From the NCBI GenBank assembly GCA_038373885.1, contig JAWZYV010013026.1, forward strand, positions 1-64,000: a DNA stretch of 64,000 bases, in the 5' to 3' direction. A program made the translations under genes and the position numbers. Below the pieces are notes generated by a model. That model saw only the letters and a program-made list of their open reading frames with translations. It was not told the origin of the DNA and did no database searches. Each line of letters begins with the position of its first letter. Within the stretch, counting starts at the first letter, position 1. Source of the DNA: Cheiracanthium punctorium. Taxonomy: Eukaryota > Arthropoda > Arachnida > Araneae > Cheiracanthiidae. Positions 23,269 to 32,159 of this stretch are shown piece by piece.

Positions 23269-23671
23269 TTAGGTTGTAACGAAAGTTTCCCGCCACCGCA
23301 AACTTCGTCGGCACACAGTTCTCGTTGGCGTATTTGCTCATATTTTGTCGATCGATTTTTGGCATTTGAAAGAAAGAGGTTTACTTTATAACACTGAGTT
23401 GTGAAATCTGTAAAAAATATAGTTATCATTAAGTATAAGGTGTCTCAAATAGAACTATCACTCTAGAGGATTAGAACCATCATTTATTTCCAGTTGTGTT
23501 GCAAAAAGTCAGCTCTAGAATATCAACGAATTATGAGTACAGCTTTAAGTACTATTGTTGTATCCTGTGACACTGTGCAGGTTTGGTACCGAAAGTTCAA
23601 AAACAGTTATCTAAGGAGTTAGAAGTTAGTATTTTAGGCAGATATGGCGGAAAACTTTTGTTACAACCTGA
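23269..23671 (+). mobile_element. Mariner-type nonautonomous element, copy 1 (403 bp)
   Basis: TTAGGTTGTAACGAAAGTTT at the left and AAAACTTTTGTTACAACCTGA at the right are terminal inverted repeats flanked by TA (23267-23268, 23672-23673). Ends of the form TTAGGTTG and the TA target are typical of mariner. The inner reading TVQVWYRKFKNSY near 23574-23612 resembles the second helix-turn-helix of a mariner transposase, so it may be an internally deleted autonomous element. Copies lie at 38568-38971 and 53560-53962. Confidence 0.85.
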
Positions 23672-23673
23672 TA

Positions 23674-24066
23674 TTTTTTTAAATACTGTGAACTCGCAGA
23701 AATCGAAGAATTATAAGCCGATTATTCTTTCATGGCGAAGTTTTCTGGAAATGCTAAAACAATTTCGTTTTTTAACCCAAAATCATCTCCGTTACTCGAA
23801 GCTTCCCCCGCTTTCCGCCGTAAATTTTCTGATTTTATTCTGTTTGGAATATTTATTGCGAAATTTTAAAAGTGGAAAATATAAGATTTCGGGGAACCTA
23901 AAATCTAGGGACCTTGGGCATTTGCAGCGTAATCGCTGTGAGTGATAGCGCCCTGATGCTAACTTGGTGACACTGGAAGGTTTGGATGTTCCCGCGTTGT
24001 ACAGGGTGTAAGTTATAGCTATGTTTTCTGCTGTATTATAGGCCGTAATGTAATATTTCTTTGATT
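23674..24066. other. Unannotated DNA
   Basis: A 120-residue plus frame (23583-23945) begins inside the mariner MITE and continues into flanking DNA. No motif is recognised and I do not call a gene. Confidence 0.45.
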
Positions 24067-24754
24067 ATAATGGTGTTTGTACAAGTGTACAGTGAGAGAA
24101 AACAAATACTAACGTTAACGTAACAGTCCTTAAGTCCTTTTTTAATTGCGCATTATAGGGAACATGCATAAAAAAGACAGCAAAACCTGCTGCAATGATG
24201 TCACTTTAGTAAACGTTTTGTAACGTTGTCAAGCGTTCATAATGGTGTTTTTACAAGTGTACAGTGAGAGAAAACAAATACTAACGTTAACGTAACAGTC
24301 CTTAAGTCCTTTTTTAATTGCTCATTATAGGGAACATGCATAAAAAAGACAGAAAAACCTGCTGCAATGATGTCACTTTAGTAAACGTTTTGTAACGTTG
24401 TCAAGCGTTCATAATGGTGTTTGTACAAGTGTACAGTGAGAGAAAACAAATACTAACGTTAACGTAACAGTCCTTAAGTCCTTTTTTAATTGCTCATTAT
24501 AGGGAACATGCATAAAAAAGACAGCAAAACCTGCTGCAATGATGTCACTTTAGTAAACGTTTTGTAACGTTGTCAAGTGTTCATAATGGTGTTTGTACAA
24601 GTATACAGTGAGAGAAAACAAATACTAACGTTAACGTAACAGTCCTTAAGTCCTTTTTTAATTGCGCATTATAGGGAACATGCATAAAAAAGACAGCAAA
24701 ACCTGCTGCAATGATGTCACTTCAGTAAACGTTTTGTAACGTTGTCAAGCGTTT
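24067..24754 (+). repeat. 172-bp tandem repeat, four near-identical units
   Basis: Units start at 24067, 24239, 24411 and 24583 with ATAATGGTGTTTGTACAAGT (TTTTTAC variant in the second). They share AACGTTAACGTAACAGTCC, AACATGCATAAAAAAGACAG and TTTTGTAACGTTGTCAAG. Only a few substitutions separate units, implying recent expansion or homogenisation. No coding potential is seen. Confidence 0.97.
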
Positions 24755-24869
24755 GTAATAAACTGTCATAAACTTTCCGGTTAGCTTTTCCCCAGCATTA
24801 AAATATTTTACCTTATTGAGGTATTTTAGAGTAAATAACAAGCTTTTCAACATTAATTTTTTTTATATG

Positions 24870-25210
24870 CAGTCAAACCTCGTTAAGACGAATTTCAAAG
24901 GACCATCAAAATTTGTTCGTCATAATCGCAGTCCAACATTAGCTGAAAAGCTGAAAAATTTGAAACACGATTATTCGTCTTTATTTTGTTCGTTATTTCG
25001 TCGTTTTGCTGTTGTTTTAATATTTGCAGAACCTGCAAATGAACCTGCAGCGACAATTCGTTCGGCTTAACCGAAAATTTGTATTAATCGAATTCGTCCT
25101 AAGCAAATATTTTAACATTAATTTTGAATATGTTTGGTCAGAGATTATGATTTTAGTTCCTATTAATGATAATTCGTCCTAAGCGAGTTCGTGTTAACGA
25201 GGTTTAACTT
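24870..25210. mobile_element. Pogo-like MITE, about 341 bp
   Basis: CAGTCAAACCTCGTTAAGAC (24870) and GTGTTAACGAGGTTTAACTT (ending 25210) are imperfect terminal inverted repeats of the CAGTNNAACCTCG pogo/Tigger style. An inner copy of ATTCGTCCTAAGC occurs at about 25090 and again at about 25170. TA flanks are not perfect. No transposase is present. Confidence 0.7.
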
Positions 25211-25267
25211 AAATATGCCTTTTTTTTTTTCTTTTTAACGAAGACGACCAACTGCGTTCCTCCTTAT

Positions 25268-25755
25268 AGGGCTATCACACTGAGAAAAATCCGACCAACT
25301 TTCCTTGCAAATCAAGTTTCCGGCCGATTTTCTCCGCCGTTACCTTGACGACCGCGAACTCCAACTTTTTCCTTTCCGAAGGAAAAAATACGAGTCGGAC
25401 GAAATTTCGGCCAATAAGAGTACTTCTTCCTGCTACGTCATAAGCAATTTCGAGCAATGGCGACTATGTTGGAAGCTTGGCAGCTTGGCTCGATGTCAGA
25501 ATCACGTGTAAATAAAATTATGGCTGCGTTCAAGTGGACTTTGGAATTAGAGATTGCTGCCCATCCGATATAAATATATCAACGCACGATAAGTAAAATA
25601 AGAACCTGCACGCCAAATCAGCGATGCGATGGCTATTTGGCGTCGGAGAGAGTTTGTTTACTTTTGCAACCCTTAAAGATAACCACGCCTTCAAGTCCGT
25701 CGGAAAAGTTGGTCCAGCGAGAAGTTGCTCGGATTTTCCCTTTAGTGTGATAAGG
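25268..25755. mobile_element. TIR element of uncertain superfamily, about 488 bp
   Basis: AGGGCTATCACACTGAG and AAAATCCGACCAACTT at the left match, inverted, AAGTTGCTCGGATTTTCCC and TTAGTGTGATAAGGCT at the right. The ends resemble PIF/Harbinger-type GGGCTAT termini, but no 3-bp target duplication could be fixed. A short plus frame from 25447 (MATMLEAWQLGSMS) to about 25560 could be the start of a lost protein. Confidence 0.65.
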
Positions 25756-25875
25756 CTGACCTACGTAAGGAGCTGACCTACGTAAAGATTTTTTCGTCAA
25801 GGTCGTCAAAAGTTTTCATACTACCTCGTTTGAAAAAGTAATTGTGTCAAATAACCAAATGAACTCACTCAACTA

Positions 25876-26075
25876 ACCGGGTTTAATTTTACAGCAGCCA
25901 GAAACGTGACATCATAAATTGAAAACTGCTTCAGATTCATAAACTCTGACACAAATTTTACGTCCTATTCGCAAGTGAAATTCTAAATTCCTCCTTAGAG
26001 ATGACAAAGTTTGAGATTTTTCACGACATTGAACCATGGGGGATTTAAATGGAGCATTTAAAGGGATAGTTCCAG
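25876..26075 (+). repeat. Dispersed repeat fragment, related to 31722-32120
   Basis: CCGGGTTTAATTTTACAGCA, GCTTCAGATTCATAAACTC, AATTTTACGTCCTATTCGCAA and GAGCATTTAAAGGGATAG have diverged counterparts in order at 31722-32120. It is an old interspersed repeat of unknown type. Confidence 0.6.
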
Positions 26076-26287
26076 AGTAAAAGTTAGAAAACTTAAATTC
26101 GATAAACCGTAAAAGTGTTATGAGATACACAATTTTTACAAAATAAATTTAATGTCTAGCAGTTGCGGGTCCTCACTCTGTGGTGCTCTTCGCTACGCCA
26201 CTGACTTACACAGGTATTGTGATTAACATTCACGGACTTTTGTAGATTTTCAATTCAAAACAAAATAAAATCTTCATTTAAAGATTT

Positions 26288-26656
26288 CCCCTGACAAACG
26301 CAAAAGGCGGCACCAGATCCCCCCCTCCGAAGAGAGGCGAAGGGCAGAGAGGGTGCGCCTTCCATTTTTAGGGCCCCTGTGGGAGGAAGTACGATCGATT
26401 TAGTCCGTGGTCTCCTAATTTTGAACCCATTCTAGAGGAGGGACCAACCCCCTGAAATCGACACCCCCAGAGGTATCGTTTAACAACTTGGAGGACATTG
26501 GAGCCACGACGGATTTTACGTGCACCCGCTCCCATTAGCGTACACGGTCCCACAGTAGTCGAGCCGAGAGGATGTTGATCCTCCCAAGCACTGGACAAGC
26601 CGGTTGCCATGTTCTAATGGGAACGGAGTTTAGCGCCCAGACCACTGCGGGACTAA
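26288..26656 (-). repeat. GC-rich interspersed repeat, copy 1
   Basis: From GACAAACGCAAAAGGCGGCA through TTTTTAGGGCCCCTGTGGGA, CCCCCAGAGGTATCG, CCACAGTAGTCGAGCC and GTTTAGCGCCCAGACCACTG. The whole block returns reverse-complemented at 61262-61676, and its last 50 bp also occur at 27087-27145. Class is unknown; length and lack of a frame suggest a nonautonomous element. Confidence 0.8.
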
Positions 26657-27937
26657 TGAGGACATATGTAGCACTCTCAAAAAGAACTGAAAAGTGCTTA
26701 TGATTTTTGTTAGTCTATCTGTCTGCTCTCCAACTTCTGCCAATATTTTTCGATACTTAAATAGTGTCTCAAAAACATGTGATATTTCAATTTATGAATG
26801 CACAAATCGATCCATGGGCATTATGTATGCTATATACTTTTTTAATTGCTTTTTTAAAAGTATATTTATCTTTAAATGTATTATTATCGGAGAGATAGTT
26901 AGGAAAGGTGCCCAACAAGGTTTTCTCTTTAAAATCGAATGCAATGACTAGTTAGTTTTTGAGCAGATGATAGTTACTAGTAAAGTTTTTGAAACCGACC
27001 TCCAATGTACAAAAACAAATTCCCAGGAAAAAGCGTCACAAAAGTTTACAGACATTGGTATGAACAACTAAAAAAAAGTTGTTTCACTTGCCGTGTTCTA
27101 ATGGGAACGCAGTTTAGCGCCTAGACCACAGCGGGACAGTGTTCTGTAAGTAGTACACCACAGTGGTCAGCGGTAACTTACGTGTACTTAACTATGAACA
27201 AGGTACTACTTTTAAACAATAATTTAATCTATACAATGGTGTTGCCAGAGAAAAAAAATTTGGTGTTTTAGTAATCGCGTAACAGAAAAGCTTGATACTG
27301 AATCAGCAAGCTTCTGATAAGCCCATTTTTCAAGGGTCTGTCTTTTGTTTTTGTTTGTAATGACCACAAAGTCCCGGAGCTTAGTGGTCAAAATGGGATT
27401 AAACTCAGAAAAATAGTAAGATAGGATCCCATTATTTTGTTTCTTCGAGGGAAAACTATTTAGGGCTGTAAGGACTAATTTATGAAAGTCAAATAATGAA
27501 ACTAGTCAACTAGTCAAATAATGAAACAACAGTATAAGATGAACGTTTATAAAACATGAATAATATGTAACAATACCTCATTTGTTAGTCATTGTTGCAA
27601 GAAATGTAAACCTGCAAACTGTTTTAAAACGGAGAATGTTAAGATATTGTTGGGAATGCCACTAAAATTTCAACAATCAGATAACAATACGCATAATATT
27701 TCTAACGAAACTTTTTCTGAAAGTGGGTTGAAAAGGTGAACGTTTGCGATTTTAAGTACAATTTTACTGTGTTTACGGAGAATCTGATTATTTTCACGTT
27801 TATTTCGCTTTTATACGTCGTTGTTACAAGTAACTATTACTAATTTTCTCCGTCTTTTTTACTGATAATACTTTAACTACTGCCTGATCTAACTTCTCAT
27901 CAAACACTACACCTGCATCGAACTGAACTTTGTCGAA
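26657..27937. other. Intergenic DNA upstream of the candidate gene
   Basis: It contains the repeat fragment at 27087-27145 and otherwise no gene. Near 27812 a CTTTTATACG sequence could act as a TATA-like element for the gene at 27938, but there is no direct evidence. Confidence 0.4.
27087..27145 (-). repeat. Fragment of the 26288-26656 repeat family
   Basis: TGTTCTAATGGGAACGCAGT and TTTAGCGCCTAGACCAC match the end of the 26288-26656 repeat with few changes. Confidence 0.75.
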
Positions 27938-28672
27938 ATGTCTTCTTCAATGCTTCCCCCTGTTGAAGAAAGTCTGTTGGAAACCGGTAGTGATTATTTT
28001 ACTGCCGTCTCTGGAATAAGTTCGTATGTGACAGCTTTGGCTCCCGCTCCAAGACCTGTTCGGCAGTCTCCACCAGCTCCAAATCCTGTTCGGCAGGCAC
28101 CTGTGGCTCCATTTCCAAAGACTGTTCGTTATCCTTGGCATCTTATGGAGCGTTTTTTGGAGGACTGTGTCGCTCCTCCTCCTCTTAAGCTGTACGGGGA
28201 CGTTTATGGTGTCCCGGGAGCATCTGGATGGGATCGTCGACTGCGAAAGGCAGGTCTCGATCCATCTCGTTACGTGAAGAAGAGGAAGTCTAAGTTATTC
28301 AAATTTGTCAAGAAAAAGTTTTCTTTCCTGTGTGCCAAGGATCTCCGGAGTAATCTGGAGTAAACTGAATCATTTAATTTTGACTCGAACTCACGAAAAC
28401 CAATTAGAGTTCCTAAAAACCTTTATTGTGACTTCCAATTTTCTACTTTTAGCATGAATCTTCTGTGTCAAGATATTAAAGGACTGCGTCTTAAAATCAC
28501 CCAGCTAGTCCAGACCAAGGTTGAAGCAATCTGTTTCGAACTTTTTAATCTTGGTACATACTTACCTTTGTCTTATGAGTCGTTGATGAACTCTTCATCA
28601 GAACATCAAAGACTTAAAACTTTCAAACTGTTCAAAACTGTAGCGTCAGAAGCGAAGTCTTCAATGCTCTAA
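27938..28672 (+). CDS. Candidate novel two-exon gene, predicted 213 residues
   Basis: Exon 1 (27938-28359) opens with ATG after a GTCGAA context (purine at -3) and has even, codon-like composition. The protein has an acidic start (PPVEESLLETGSDYF), a proline repeat (APRPVRQSP, APNPVRQAP), then WHLMERFLEDCV, GWDRRLRKAGLDPSRYV and a basic stretch KKRKSKLFKFVKKKF. Unspliced, it stops after 141 residues. A donor GGA|GTAAAC at 28360 and acceptor TCTACTTTTAG ending 28452 would remove 93 nt. They join GA+C into Asp directly in frame with the open stretch from 28454 (NLLCQDIKGLRLKITQLV to SSML, stop 28670-28672). No signal peptide or membrane segment is obvious, and I recognise no family. Tandem decayed copies of exon 2 follow. 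Confidence 0.55.
28360..28452 (+). other. Predicted phase-2 intron, 93 bp
   Basis: It begins GTAAAC and ends with a pyrimidine-rich CCAATTTTCTACTTTTAG. Removing it fuses two open frames without a shift, which is unlikely by chance though not proof. Short introns of this size are usual in arthropods. Confidence 0.5.
28514..28555 (+). ncRNA. Recurrent RNA hairpin, unit 1
   Basis: ACCAAGGTT pairs with AATCTTGGT (9 bp with one G-U). Directly inside, GAAGC pairs with GTTTC (one G-U) around AATCT. A 9-nt bulge follows on the 3' side. The same fold recurs at 28728-28769, 28950-28991 and 29185-29224. Here it lies within predicted coding sequence. Confidence 0.45.
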
Positions 28673-28727
28673 CTTTGCTGAAAGGTGAGTAACTACACCT
28701 CGTCTCCAAGTTACCAGACTAGTCTAG

Positions 28728-28769
28728 ACCAAGGTTGAAACAAACCGTTTCGAACATTCTAATCTTGGC
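28728..28769 (+). ncRNA. Recurrent RNA hairpin, unit 2
   Basis: Outer stem ACCAAGGTT/AATCTTGGC; inner stem GAAAC/GTTTC is perfect around AAACC. The outermost pair is lost (A-C). Confidence 0.45.
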
Positions 28770-28949
28770 AAATACTTATTTTTGTCTTATGAGTCGTTCC
28801 TGGACTCTTCTTCAGTGCAGTAAAGATTTAAAACCTTCAAACTTCTCAAAGCTGTCAAAGGAACGAACTCTCTGAATGACTAATCTCGAACTAATATTAC
28901 TGAAAGGTGACGAACTACACAGAGAATTCAAGTTAGCCGACTAGTTTAG

Positions 28950-28991
28950 ACCAAGATTGGAACAAACTGTTTCGAACTTTTTAATCTTGGT
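28950..28991 (+). ncRNA. Recurrent RNA hairpin, unit 3
   Basis: Outer stem ACCAAGATT/AATCTTGGT is fully Watson-Crick because G became A opposite U. The inner stem GGAAC/GTTTC keeps pairing with one G-U. Confidence 0.45.
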
Positions 28992-29184
28992 AAAACTGTT
29001 ATCTTTGTCTTATGAGTCGTCTATGAACTCTTCTTCAGTGCAGCAAGGACTTCAAACTTTCAAACAGTTTTGCTGAAATGTCGAGTCGAAGACGAACTTT
29101 GCTAAGTGATGTTGATGAAAGGTGACGACAACAAAGCGTGAAGAATTCACATGTTGAGTCTGAAAATTGTTTCAGACGTCAAAA

Positions 29185-29224
29185 TCCAGGTTGAAACAAA
29201 AGTTTCGAACTATTTAACCTTGGA
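29185..29224 (+). ncRNA. Recurrent RNA hairpin, unit 4
   Basis: Outer stem TCCAGGTT/AACCTTGGA has a G-C pair where other units have G-U or A-U, with a one-base bulge from an A deletion. The inner stem GAAAC/GTTTC is perfect. Confidence 0.42.
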
Positions 29225-29507
29225 AAGCTTACTTTGAACTTACGAGTCGTTGATGAACTCAAATTTTTACTTCATGGGAGCAAATCTCGAAAGTAGTTGC
29301 TGAAGTGTCGAGTCAAAAATGAACTCTAGTAATCAAGCTTGAGCGTTGTAGCTCGGACTATATAGGCTATGATTGTAGGAGTCAAACAGAACTCATTCAT
29401 ATATTTAAGAACTAACTTAAAGAGAGTCTGTATTGAACTCAGATTTTTATTTATCTTTTCCTTCTTGTATTTCAATGCATATTTAAATCTGTAAAACATT
29501 TTTTTGA

Positions 29508-29513
29508 AATAAA
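29508..29513 (+). terminator. Candidate poly(A) signal
   Basis: AATAAA in a T- then A-rich context, about 840 bp after the predicted stop codon and beyond the last exon-like unit. It would give one transcript covering the gene and all repeat units. Confidence 0.4.
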
Positions 29514-30237
29514 AACAAAATTCTCATCCGATAAAGTGTCGTTCCTTTTGATTAATTTAATATTATCTTACAAGTAATGCATGTTTCAGTTAGATGCTAT
29601 TAGTAATGCTGTGGTTTTAAATAAGTAATTTTTCCCTAAAAAGACGCGTGTCATTTACATCAGACAAGCTAAAAATCTTTACTAATTTATTGGCAAAAGA
29701 GCAACGGTTCACAAACTGGGACACGTGGGCGATTTCCTAGGGTTACGTGAACAGTTTAATGTAATGGCACCAATCGCACACACACACAAAAATAGTTCAA
29801 CTGAAAATACCTTAAAAAAGTTGTGTTTTAGATTACAAAAATAGTCTGAGGTGTAATTTTTTTAACATAATTACAATCAAAAATCAGCCCTCCAATTTCA
29901 AAACAGCCTTTTGCTCCCTTTTAATCTTAGAAAATTGTGAATTAAAAAAAAAAATCATGCCTGCATAACGTGAGAGGGTAAGGTCGTCTGTATAGGAAAG
30001 TGGGTGCTATTAAAAGAAAAATATAAGCAAGGGGTGCATAAAAAAAGAAAAAAATTTGTTGGAAGCCGCTGCAGTGGAGTGGTATTAATGGCATATGGCA
30101 TTGATCTTGAAAGTAAAAGAAAAAATATGTAAACAATGTTTTTGCCAACGTAAAAATATGCTGTTCCTTTATACTCGTAAAACTCTGAAATGATGATTCG
30201 TTCTAAAATCACTCCTATCTTAATTAACGAAGATAAA
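29514..30237. other. Intergenic DNA
   Basis: 29705-29755 (TTCACAAACTGGGACACG and CTAGGGTTACGTGAACAG) may be a worn hAT fragment. Minus frames at 29942-30278 lack motifs and overlap the Tc1 element end. Confidence 0.4.
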
Positions 30238-30239
30238 TA

Positions 30240-31647
30240 CACTGCTGGCCACCCAAATTGCAACACCAAGAAAAACAAGAGATATCACAACAAAATTTAT
30301 TGTGTAGATAACATGTTGACCAAGTAACAAATGATTAAATTTACAGCATTCTATGAAGCGTGGTTCCTGCCAAAATCAGTACCCAGAGTAGCCGCCGTTG
30401 TTGGAGATCACAGCTGCCACACGCCTCGGCATTGATTCAAAGAGACTTTGAATGTGTTCTTGGGGTACAGCAGACCAAGCAGCTTCCACACGTTGCCAAA
30501 GTTGATCTGGTGTGACAGCTGGGGATGAACTCTGGGTCAGTCGTTGAGCAACCATGGACCACATGTTTTCTATCGGCGAAAGATCCGGAGAGCGCGCCGG
30601 CCAGGGAAGCAATTCAATCTGGTGATTGACGAAGAACCCTTGGACAATGCGTGCCACGTGTGGCCGTGCATTATCCTGCTGAAATATGGCTGTTGGCAAG
30701 CCCTGAAGGTAAGAAAGGACAACTGGCTCCAACACCTCGGAGATGTAGCGCTGGCTGGTTAAAGTACCGGCAATGCGTACTAGAGGAGTGCGAGAGAGAT
30801 ATCCGATACCGCCCCATACCATAATACCCGGTGCAGGACCAGTGTGACGGTGCATAATGCAGCTGTTCAGCATCCTCTCTCCACGGTGTCTCCAGACTCG
30901 AATCCGACCGTCGTGGTGTTGCATACAGAAGCGTGACTCGTCAGTAAAGAGAATTTCATTCCATTCTGTCGTCCACATCCTTCTTTCATCGCACCATTGG
31001 CGGCGGAGACGTCTGTGGTTCCGCGTCAGAGGTAGACAAAGCAACGGACGTCTTGCGGACAGACCATTCTGCTGTAAACGACGTCGAATGGTACGCGCAG
31101 ACACTGGATGATGCGTTACAGACTGAATCTGCTGTGATATGGTTCGTGATGTGACTGAGCGGTCCGTCACTGCCATGCGTACAATCTGCCTGTCATCACG
31201 TGACGTGGTGCACTGAGGTCGATGCGGTCGATCACGTCTGTCCGTCGTACCCTCCTGCACCCAACGATCACATATCCGCATCACAGTTGTTTGGTTTCGT
31301 CCAATACGACGACCGATTTCCCTGAAAGATAACCCACAATCTCGGTATGCCACTATCCTTCCTCTGTCAAACTCGGATACTTGATCAAAAGATGATCGTT
31401 GTTTCCTACGAGGCATAATTTATCGTTTTCTTGAAAAAAAAGCAAGAAAACACAATTGCTGTACTTGAAACCGTCGAAATCTCCAAGCCTTAAATAGCGC
31501 TTTGAGGTGGCGCCACAGGCGCGCTTGATGTGCGTCTGCGCTGAAATTCTAATCATTTGCATATCTCACCTCAGCTAATGCATGTTGTAAATTTCATATT
31601 ATTTGCATGCTTCCTTCAGGGTGTTGCATTTACGATGGCCAGCAGTG
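30240..31647 (-). mobile_element. Complete Tc1-family transposon, 1408 bp
   Basis: The ends CACTGCTGGCCACCCAAATT and its imperfect inverse AATGCAACACC/GATGGCCAGCAGTG lie directly between TA dinucleotides (30238-30239, 31648-31649). The shared TIR segments are CACTGCTGGCCA and TGCAACACC. The element contains one uninterrupted transposase gene on the minus strand (30376-31416). Intact frame, ends and target duplication make it a candidate active or recently active autonomous copy. Confidence 0.96.
30376..31416 (-). CDS. Tc1-family DD34E transposase, intact, 346 residues
   Basis: This enzyme cuts and pastes its transposon at TA sites. Residues 14-52 (FDRGRIVAYRDCGLSFREIG and on) form the first helix-turn-helix. 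Residues 75-125 hold a second, including VSARTIRRRLQQNGLSARR. The catalytic core has LFTDESRF with Asp159, IFQQDNARPH with Asp248, and SPDLSPIENMW with Glu283. The 34-residue spacing of the last two gives the DD34E signature of Tc1. It ends SNNGGYSGY. Length is normal for the family (about 340) and no stop or frameshift is seen. The start is the first ATG, about 230 bp inside the upstream terminal repeat. Very similar proteins are, to my knowledge, abundant in spiders. Confidence 0.97.
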   Translation of the reverse strand: MPRRKQRSSFDQVSEFDRGRIVAYRDCGLSFREIGRRIGRNQTTVMRICDRWVQEGTTDRRDRPHRPQCTTSRDDRQIVRMAVTDRSVTSRTISQQIQSVTHHPVSARTIRRRLQQNGLSARRPLLCLPLTRNHRRLRRQWCDERRMWTTEWNEILFTDESRFCMQHHDGRIRVWRHRGERMLNSCIMHRHTGPAPGIMVWGGIGYLSRTPLVRIAGTLTSQRYISEVLEPVVLSYLQGLPTAIFQQDNARPHVARIVQGFFVNHQIELLPWPARSPDLSPIENMWSMVAQRLTQSSSPAVTPDQLWQRVEAAWSAVPQEHIQSLFESMPRRVAAVISNNGGYSGY

Positions 31648-31721
31648 TAGTATTAGCAAAAGGAATACGTGGTAGTAACAAACTGAGGAAAATAATCAGA
31701 TAAACTGCCTCGACTACTCCG

Positions 31722-32120
31722 GGTTTCTTTTTGCGGCAATCAAAAACGTGAGGCCATACACTTAGCACTGCTTGAGATTCATGAACTCAGCCACAAAATT
31801 TACGTCATGTTCGCAATTTGTGCGATGCTAAATAGCTCCTCGAGATCACACAGTTTACAATATTTATCCATGGAGGATTTAAATATATTTATATTCGTAC
31901 AGTTAGGATATTCGCCACCACGACGACATGAAATACTTCGAGTTGTTAAATTTGGCAATATGACAAGAATTATACATGAGAATATACGGAAAACTGTTTT
32001 AACAACAACTATAACGGGAAATGATCATCGCTTTTTTTTCATGCGTAAATCGCCAGAGAATGTACCATTGGTTGCATATATCCAAACTTTTCCTTTTAAA
32101 CCGAGCATTTAAAGGGTAGG
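31722..32120 (+). repeat. Dispersed repeat, longer relative of 25876-26075
   Basis: CCGGGTTTCTTTTTGCGGCA, CTGCTTGAGATTCATGAACTC, ATTTACGTCATGTTCGCAATT and GAGCATTTAAAGGGTAGGG match the other copy in order. A 101-residue plus frame (31807-32112) falls inside but has no recognised motif. Confidence 0.55.
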
Positions 32121-32159
32121 GGGGGGGGATAAAGGTAGATTATAGATAGCGTAAAGTAA

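Larger units (their letters stand above)
28480..29330 (+). repeat. Four tandem exon-like units of 214-235 bp
   Basis: Unit anchors (ACCAAGGTT-type) lie at 28514, 28728, 28950 and 29185. Units share TTTCGAACNTTTTAATCTTGG, TCTTATGAGTCGT, GAACTCTTC and a CTGAAAGGTGACG end that looks like a splice donor (AAAG|GTGAGT in the first). In unit 1 the sequence is open and in frame with the upstream gene. Units 2 and 3 still read KVETNRFEHSNLGKYLFLSYES-like or YESSMNSSS pieces but with stops and shifts. The units are either decayed exon duplicates or repeated non-coding RNA modules. Confidence 0.8.

Noticed and set aside
30544..31111. Plus-strand frames of 72 and 84 residues
   Set aside because: They lie antisense within the Tc1 transposase gene.
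31807..32112. 101-residue plus frame as a gene
   Set aside because: It lies in a dispersed repeat whose other copy (25876-26075) does not keep the frame open.
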